Shown one piece after another: positions 24,961-29,292 of a DNA stretch of 29,292 bases. The stretch spans positions 1-29,292 of the forward strand of contig CAYLYP010000037.1 in assembly GCA_964387795.1 (NCBI GenBank), read 5' to 3'. The notes beneath the pieces were generated by a model. It saw only the letters and a program-made list of their open reading frames with translations, had not been told where the DNA came from and did not search any database. The position numbers and the translations under genes are program-made. Source of the stretch: CAYLYP01 sp964387795 (lineage in GTDB: Bacteria; Bacteroidota; Bacteroidia; Bacteroidales; UBA7960). Each line of letters starts with the position of its first letter. The first letter of the stretch is position 1.

Positions 24961-27012
24961 CTATTTGATCTTTACAAGCGCATCTTCAACCGCTTCAAGC
25001 ATAGGTTTGTTCGAGATCTCCGCCCCAACAGCGTTTTTCATCCATAACTGTGGGATTAACCTTCCGGTGCTATAAATACGGTCTGCCTCAGTAGCAAAGT
25101 TTTTCCCATCCAGATGTTGCTCAAGCTGGAATTCAATCAAATGTCCCAATGGATAAGCTGACAAGTAAAGAGGATAGCTTATCATATGGGAATAAATTGC
25201 CAATATTGGTTGGTCTTTAATACCAAAAACAGGTGCAAAATATTGGTTCCAAACCTCAACAGCTATTTTTATTGTTTGCTCTTTCAACTGTGCAGATGTA
25301 GCTTCCGGATTTTCATACATCCATTTCCAAACCTTCATATCAACAATTGAAACACCCATAATTTCACAAGCACCCCAGAAATTATCCAATACGCGCCAGT
25401 ATTCAGCTTTTGGATCAGGATTTTTTATTCCAAGCAGTTCAAGGTCGCGCACCTGAAAAATAAAAGCAAATGCTTCTGTGAAGGCAGTGTTGGGAACCCC
25501 GTTCATTGTATAATAATCAACATTATACAGGCTGGTAGTTTGTTCAACATTATGGCCAAACTCATGAACAGCAATATTATATCCTTTGTAGTCCATTCCG
25601 CTTGCACCAATACGTGTGCGTAAGCGGGCATTCTGACCCTTCATTGCTGCACCCCATGCATGACCTGCACCCCGTGCCCCATCTACAGTGATTTTTGAGG
25701 CAATGTATCCTGCCCTTTCAGGTGCATATCCCAATTTCATTAAAATTGGTTTCAGATCATTCTGAAATGCATCCCTGTTAGGATATTTCTTACTTACAAT
25801 CGAATTTAACTCCTGCTCTGATATTGTACTTCTGGCTTTGAAACCATCATACCAAATATCAAAGGCTTCAAGTGGACGGCCTAACCTTTGGCTAATCAAT
25901 TCTCCGGTTAGTTTGAATTGTTCTGATGACAACATCTCAACAAACAATGCTTCTACCTCATCTATCGACAATTCAAGGCCCTGATCAAATGACCGTTGAA
26001 TATTATTGGGATACCTTGGCTGGTATGCATCTATCTCTTTGCCTGCCAGAAAATTATTCAACAAATGCTGGTAACGTGTGTCAGCTTCACGTTCTACTGT
26101 CACTTCTTTGCCTTCTTTCCAAATTTTGTTTTCAAATGGGTTCCATTCATATTCCTCATTATTGATAACCTGTTGAGGGATCTCCTGTGATATAATCCTT
26201 TTCATTACCTCATATATCATACGTTGCTTTTGCAAGCCTGCATCTCCTGAATAGTTGGATTTTATTTCATCGCGCAGCCCCCAATGGGTAATAAGTTTTA
26301 AACCATCGGCAAAAAGTTGCTTACCTTCATTATCACGGAGCTTCCCCATCATAATGTTATATTCATCAATATAATTGCTGCTCTCAGTACTAACAGATGC
26401 TGCTTTTTGAATCAGGCCTGCAGGCACCCTGGAAGTGAAAAAATCTCCCAAACGGGCAAAAGCCCATTCCTCGCGGCTCCACTTCCCTCCCATTTCCTTT
26501 TTCTCATCAAGCGTATAAAATGGGAAATTGAGGACTGTTAAAAATGCAATTTTGTTTTCAAATAAGTCACTTGTAAGATGCGCTGATGGGGCAAAACTCC
26601 CAAACATCACATCCACAGGCTCTATTGGCCCAAGGTCAAGGTGCAATACTTTGTTCAGTCCCAGGCTGATTGCATTAAAATTACCATAAAGGACTTCAAA
26701 ATAATCAGATAATTTGGTAAAAAGAACATTACGTGCCTCAGCATTCACAGCCATGTTTTCAATGCAGAAAGCCTCAAAATCACCTTCTGTACCATCTTCC
26801 TTTGTCCATAAGGATGCAACCTGTGACACCCCTTTTTCAAAAACAGGCTTTAGCTCTGCCCCATTCTTTTCAACCAGCTTCCCAACTACCTTATCTACTT
26901 CGGCTTGGGTTATAGTTTCCTTTGACTGATCCATTTTTTGTTCCCTGGGTTTACACGAAAAAATCATAAATGCCAAAATTGGCATTAAGAGAAATAACAG
27001 TTTGTTTTTCAT
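24961..27012 (-). CDS. M3-like zinc metallopeptidase lipoprotein (HEFGH)
   Basis: The product has 683 residues. The N-terminus is a lipoprotein signal (ILAFMIFSC, Cys20), so it should be membrane-anchored in the envelope. The mostly helical body carries the zinc motif HEFGH (His483, Glu484, His487) and a downstream Glu513 in the helix TAFTEAFAF, the third ligand of a gluzincin. Peptidase family M3 (thimet oligopeptidase type) also has HEFGH followed about 25 residues later by a glutamate helix, and the M3-like distant homology is the best assignment, though the flanks differ from classical M3 (no HQLxS after the motif, FTEAFAF instead of FVEAPSQ). It probably degrades peptides in the periplasm. 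The thioredoxin-like gene lies 56 bases upstream on the same strand and may share its transcript. Confidence 0.8.
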   Translation of the reverse strand: MKNKLLFLLMPILAFMIFSCKPREQKMDQSKETITQAEVDKVVGKLVEKNGAELKPVFEKGVSQVASLWTKEDGTEGDFEAFCIENMAVNAEARNVLFTKLSDYFEVLYGNFNAISLGLNKVLHLDLGPIEPVDVMFGSFAPSAHLTSDLFENKIAFLTVLNFPFYTLDEKKEMGGKWSREEWAFARLGDFFTSRVPAGLIQKAASVSTESSNYIDEYNIMMGKLRDNEGKQLFADGLKLITHWGLRDEIKSNYSGDAGLQKQRMIYEVMKRIISQEIPQQVINNEEYEWNPFENKIWKEGKEVTVEREADTRYQHLLNNFLAGKEIDAYQPRYPNNIQRSFDQGLELSIDEVEALFVEMLSSEQFKLTGELISQRLGRPLEAFDIWYDGFKARSTISEQELNSIVSKKYPNRDAFQNDLKPILMKLGYAPERAGYIASKITVDGARGAGHAWGAAMKGQNARLRTRIGASGMDYKGYNIAVHEFGHNVEQTTSLYNVDYYTMNGVPNTAFTEAFAFIFQVRDLELLGIKNPDPKAEYWRVLDNFWGACEIMGVSIVDMKVWKWMYENPEATSAQLKEQTIKIAVEVWNQYFAPVFGIKDQPILAIYSHMISYPLYLSAYPLGHLIEFQLEQHLDGKNFATEADRIYSTGRLIPQLWMKNAVGAEISNKPMLEAVEDALVKIK

Positions 27013-27068
27013 TTTTGTTTAGCTTTGAGTTTATGTTTCGATATGTCCACAGTTTTTATTTCCTTATC

Positions 27069-27443
27069 TTATGCAAATTGCCTTCCCAACTGACGTAAAA
27101 GCAATTCCAGATTTATAAAGCGGGCCTGCCTGATAATCTCCCTGCCTTCATAAAATACTAATAAAGCAGGTGTGACAAAAATACTTAGCTGACCAGCCAA
27201 CTCCGCAGACTTGCTTACATCAGATAAATAAACAGCTATGGCAGGGTATTCCTTTTCAATCATTTCTACAACGCCTGGTTTAATTTGGCTACATACGCCA
27301 CAATCAGGCGATGTAAACAAAATCATGAACGTTTTATTTTGCCTTTGCAATTCACAAAAAGCATTAAATAAACTGAGCTCGGCAACCATCTCTTTTAAAT
27401 TAAAAATCCCACGATAAACCAAACATGTATGCGAATGAAACAC
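27069..27443 (-). CDS. Thioredoxin-fold protein with CGVC active site
   Basis: The product has 124 residues, the size of a single thioredoxin domain. It has the strand-then-active-site pattern MILFTSPDCGVCSQIKP (Cys48, Cys51), a cis-proline loop FVTPALLVF (Thr91-Pro92) and a final amphipathic helix. The CGVC dipeptide differs from CGPC of thioredoxin, and there is no signal peptide, so it is probably a cytosolic thiol-disulfide protein or a small redox partner. The first ATG is used; the ATG at codon 19 (27389) would remove an unusual His/Cys-containing N-terminus and is equally likely. It lies upstream of the metallopeptidase gene and divergent from the GIN-domain gene. Confidence 0.82.
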   Translation of the reverse strand: MFHSHTCLVYRGIFNLKEMVAELSLFNAFCELQRQNKTFMILFTSPDCGVCSQIKPGVVEMIEKEYPAIAVYLSDVSKSAELAGQLSIFVTPALLVFYEGREIIRQARFINLELLLRQLGRQFA

Positions 27444-27513
27444 AAAAACTTAAAAAAACAAAAAGCATGCTGTCCCATCCGGCCTTAGATGAAATAATTA
27501 TTTGCAGATAAAA

Positions 27514-27521
27514 CAAATTTA
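27514..27521 (-). promoter_or_regulatory. Candidate -7 element of the thioredoxin-metallopeptidase unit
   Basis: On the minus strand 27521-27514 reads TAAATTTG, an exact TAnnTTTG match, placing the transcript start near 27507 and a leader of about 65 bases to the ATG at 27443 (about 120 to 27389). No -33 TTTG is found at normal spacing. Confidence 0.3.
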
Positions 27522-27648
27522 ATCCTTTTTCAAAAAATCATAATGATTTATCAAAAATCATTTTCTAATAATTACCAACAGCAACAATGTGTTTGGCATG
27601 ATAATTGCTGCCTAAACTAATCCTAAACCATTTTTTAAAGCCAACAAA

Positions 27649-28383
27649 ATGAAAACTAAAAAATTAATCCTAATTGTTTTATTACTAAGCTCCCCTGCTT
27701 TTTTCCTTACTTCATGCTTTAAAGCTGACTACTATCCATGTATCAGGCCAAGAGGCAATGTCCTTGAAGAAACAAGGATTACTCCATCATTCTCAGGCAT
27801 CGAACTTCGTATGCATGCAAAAGTATTTGTTAAAAAAGGGGACACCCTCAGCGTTAAAATTGAAGCACCTGAAAATTACCTTGAGTATATTGATGCCCAT
27901 GTTTCAGGAAACATCCTGCTTATTGACAACTCAAGATGTTTTAGCTCAAACCAAGGAGATGTGATTATTAACATCACAACCCCAACTCTTACTTCTCTTA
28001 AGATTTCCGGCTCAGGAAACATTGAAGTCTATGACCAGTTCGATGCAGAGACTTTTAAAACTGACATCTCAGGAAGCGGGAACATTTATGTGAAAACAAA
28101 TTCCCAGATTGTTGACAGCCACATTTCGGGATCGGGGAACATCGAAATTGAAGGGTTTACAACCGACCAAAGCATTTCTATCAGCGGATCGGGGGATTAT
28201 AAAGCTTTTGGATTAATCTCTGACCATGCTGACGCACATATCAGTGGAAGCGGAAGCTGCTCCGTATATGCTGAAGAAACCCTTAAAGTAAGGATTAGCG
28301 GAAGCGGAGATGTTAGGTATAAAGGACACCCAGCTATTGATGTCTCCATCAGCGGCTCTGGTAAAGTCATTAATGCCAATTAA
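27649..28383 (+). CDS. GIN-domain (DUF2807) lipoprotein with seven ISGSG repeats
   Basis: The product has 244 residues. The lipoprotein signal ends LTSC (Cys23). After an N-terminal strand region typical of the putative auto-transporter adhesin head GIN domain (FSGIELRMHAKVFVKKGD; LSVKIEAPENYLEYI), the pentapeptide ISGSG recurs at residues 119, 140, 159, 178, 198, 216 and 234, spaced 18-21 residues, one per turn of a predicted right-handed beta-helix. A degenerate eighth unit (HVSGN) is at about 84. The family is widespread in Bacteroidetes as envelope-anchored proteins; biochemical function is unknown. It stands alone, with a terminator 25 bases downstream. Confidence 0.9.
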   Translation: MKTKKLILIVLLLSSPAFFLTSCFKADYYPCIRPRGNVLEETRITPSFSGIELRMHAKVFVKKGDTLSVKIEAPENYLEYIDAHVSGNILLIDNSRCFSSNQGDVIINITTPTLTSLKISGSGNIEVYDQFDAETFKTDISGSGNIYVKTNSQIVDSHISGSGNIEIEGFTTDQSISISGSGDYKAFGLISDHADAHISGSGSCSVYAEETLKVRISGSGDVRYKGHPAIDVSISGSGKVINAN

Positions 28384-28407
28384 AACTTCCCTGTCCAGAA
28401 AAAACTT

Positions 28408-28444
28408 AACCGGCTCATCTCTCTTTGATGCCGGTTTTTTTTTA
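28408..28444 (+). terminator. Intrinsic terminator of the GIN-domain gene
   Basis: AACCGGC (28408-28414) pairs with GCCGGTT (28430-28436), followed by an unbroken T tract of about ten bases. The loop contains CATC/GATG, which could extend the stem in an alternative form. Confidence 0.85.
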
Positions 28445-28693
28445 TCCCAACTGCTCCCATTTTCCTTAAAGACATCATTAAGATTAAAAAAACATAAAAC
28501 AACAATAGATATTTTTTCTTTCCGTTTTAACATACAAAGCGCATCAGCCTGTAAGCAAAGACGTTCATTTTCAAAACCAACACTTGTGCCATACAGAACT
28601 ACCTTGTTTTTTGCCTGATCAGCTTTTACAATCTTCAAGCCAACATCAATAACTAAGCTTTTTTTACAACAAACCCATTTAAACCTAAATACC
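28445..28693. other. Intergenic region without a recognised gene
   Basis: The stretch is AT-rich with A and T runs. Frames overlap it on both strands (for example 28310-28618 plus and 28213-28743 minus), but both run across the GIN gene and neither gives a recognisable protein. I saw no exact TAnnTTTG for the following gene. Confidence 0.5.
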
Positions 28694-29233
28694 ATGTCTG
28701 AAAAATATAAAATCAGAAAAGCAAACCAAAGCGACAAAGACAAAATTTATCACTGGCTTAAAACAGCAATAGCCAATCAGATGAGCCTTATTGATCCTGA
28801 AATGGTGCCCAAAGCATTTATTAAAAACTATATGGAACTACTTTTCGAAAACGAAGATTTCATTATTATTGAAAATAAACTTTCAGAAATTGAAATGATT
28901 GGCCAGTTTTATGAATTTCAAAATGGAAATACCAGCTTTATAAATGGTATAAAAGAATTAAAGCTTATAAACGCAAACACAAACAAACAACTGGAAGATA
29001 ACCAGGAACTCTTTATCTGGCTTGTTAAAGAAATTAATGAAAAGCATTCAGACATCTTTCAAATTGAATTTACAGCTCCCGTGAGCCATAAACAAATTAT
29101 CGAATCCTTCAAAAACATTGGTTTTGCAATAAAAGGAAAATATTCAAACCGTATTGAAAATCTGGATGGCTCCTTCCATACACATATACCCCTCACCTGG
29201 TTTAATCCTTCATTTCTATCAAAAACAGCTTGA
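28694..29233 (+). CDS. GNAT-like cytosolic protein, function unknown
   Basis: The product has 179 residues, with no signal peptide. The opening YKIRKANQSDKDKIYHWL is like the first strand and helix of GNAT N-acetyltransferases. Later come the paired strands FIIIENKLSEIEMIGQFYEF and, near the end, IFQIEFTAPVSHKQIIESFKNIGFAIKGKYSNRI, which has the order strand-helix-GF-strand typical of the GNAT C-terminal half. The acetyl-CoA binding loop (R/Q-x-x-G-x-G/A) is not visible at the expected place, where GIKELKLINANTNKQLEDNQ occurs. So the fold is plausible, the activity is not. The ATG at 28694 fits; upstream is only an AT-rich leader. Confidence 0.7.
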   Translation: MSEKYKIRKANQSDKDKIYHWLKTAIANQMSLIDPEMVPKAFIKNYMELLFENEDFIIIENKLSEIEMIGQFYEFQNGNTSFINGIKELKLINANTNKQLEDNQELFIWLVKEINEKHSDIFQIEFTAPVSHKQIIESFKNIGFAIKGKYSNRIENLDGSFHTHIPLTWFNPSFLSKTA

Positions 29234-29292
29234 TATTTGTATGCACCCCATGATTACCATATTCCAAAGGAGTATAGAAGGTTCTACTTTTG

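Noticed and set aside
28310..28618. 102-codon frame on the plus strand
   Set aside because: It starts inside the GIN gene in another frame and runs through a strong terminator.
28213..28743. 176-codon frame on the minus strand
   Set aside because: It crosses the 3' half of the GIN gene, its terminator and the start of the next gene; no domain is recognisable.

Overview
The window reads as chromosomal DNA of a Bacteroidetes (Bacteroidota) bacterium, probably a marine or environmental member related to the Bacteroidales/Marinilabiliales. Support comes from an adhesin ending in a CHU_C (type IX secretion, T9SS) sorting domain followed by a PorP/SprF protein, several lipoproteins, weak ribosome binding sites, low G+C, and upstream sequences matching the Bacteroidetes -7 element TAnnTTTG. 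I see no rRNA, tRNA, CRISPR array, insertion sequence or phage genes.

Layout. 1-1775 (minus): 5' part of a secreted multidomain surface protein that runs off the left edge. 2173-9135 (plus): a roughly 1950-residue surface adhesin (IgGFc-binding-like N-terminus, 15 PKD repeats, T9SS C-terminal domain) followed by its probable PorP/SprF partner, closed by two hairpin terminators. 9224-11347 (minus): oligopeptidase B-like lipoprotein. 11690-13531 (plus): a beta-lactamase-fold membrane protein whose catalytic motifs all look lost. 13641-17473 (minus): ion-transport operon of a CPA-type Na+(K+)/H+ antiporter, a KtrB/TrkH potassium channel subunit and a KtrA/TrkA regulatory subunit. 17758-23706 (plus, divergent): a 1716-residue protein fusing an SLC12 (NKCC/KCC-like) transporter to a long helical region, an AAA+/STAND-type ATPase and a winged-helix tail, followed by an MscS-like channel. 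24184-29233: a degenerate GNAT-like protein, an M3-like metallopeptidase lipoprotein, a thioredoxin-fold protein, a GIN-domain (DUF2807) lipoprotein with seven ISGSG repeats, and a second GNAT-like protein.

The most remarkable part is 13641-23706. Five adjacent genes in two divergent transcription units all encode monovalent-ion or osmotic functions: antiporter, K+ uptake pore, its nucleotide-binding regulator, a cation-chloride cotransporter homologue carrying its own ATPase module, and a mechanosensitive channel. I read it as an ion/volume homeostasis locus. The SLC12-AAA+ fusion is the best candidate for an undescribed system: it is one uninterrupted reading frame with recognisable SLC12 signatures at the N-terminus, Walker A, Walker B, sensor-1-like and GxPG motifs near the C-terminus, and about 700 residues of mostly helical sequence between. 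Function and novelty of the fusion are inference from sequence; no search could be run.
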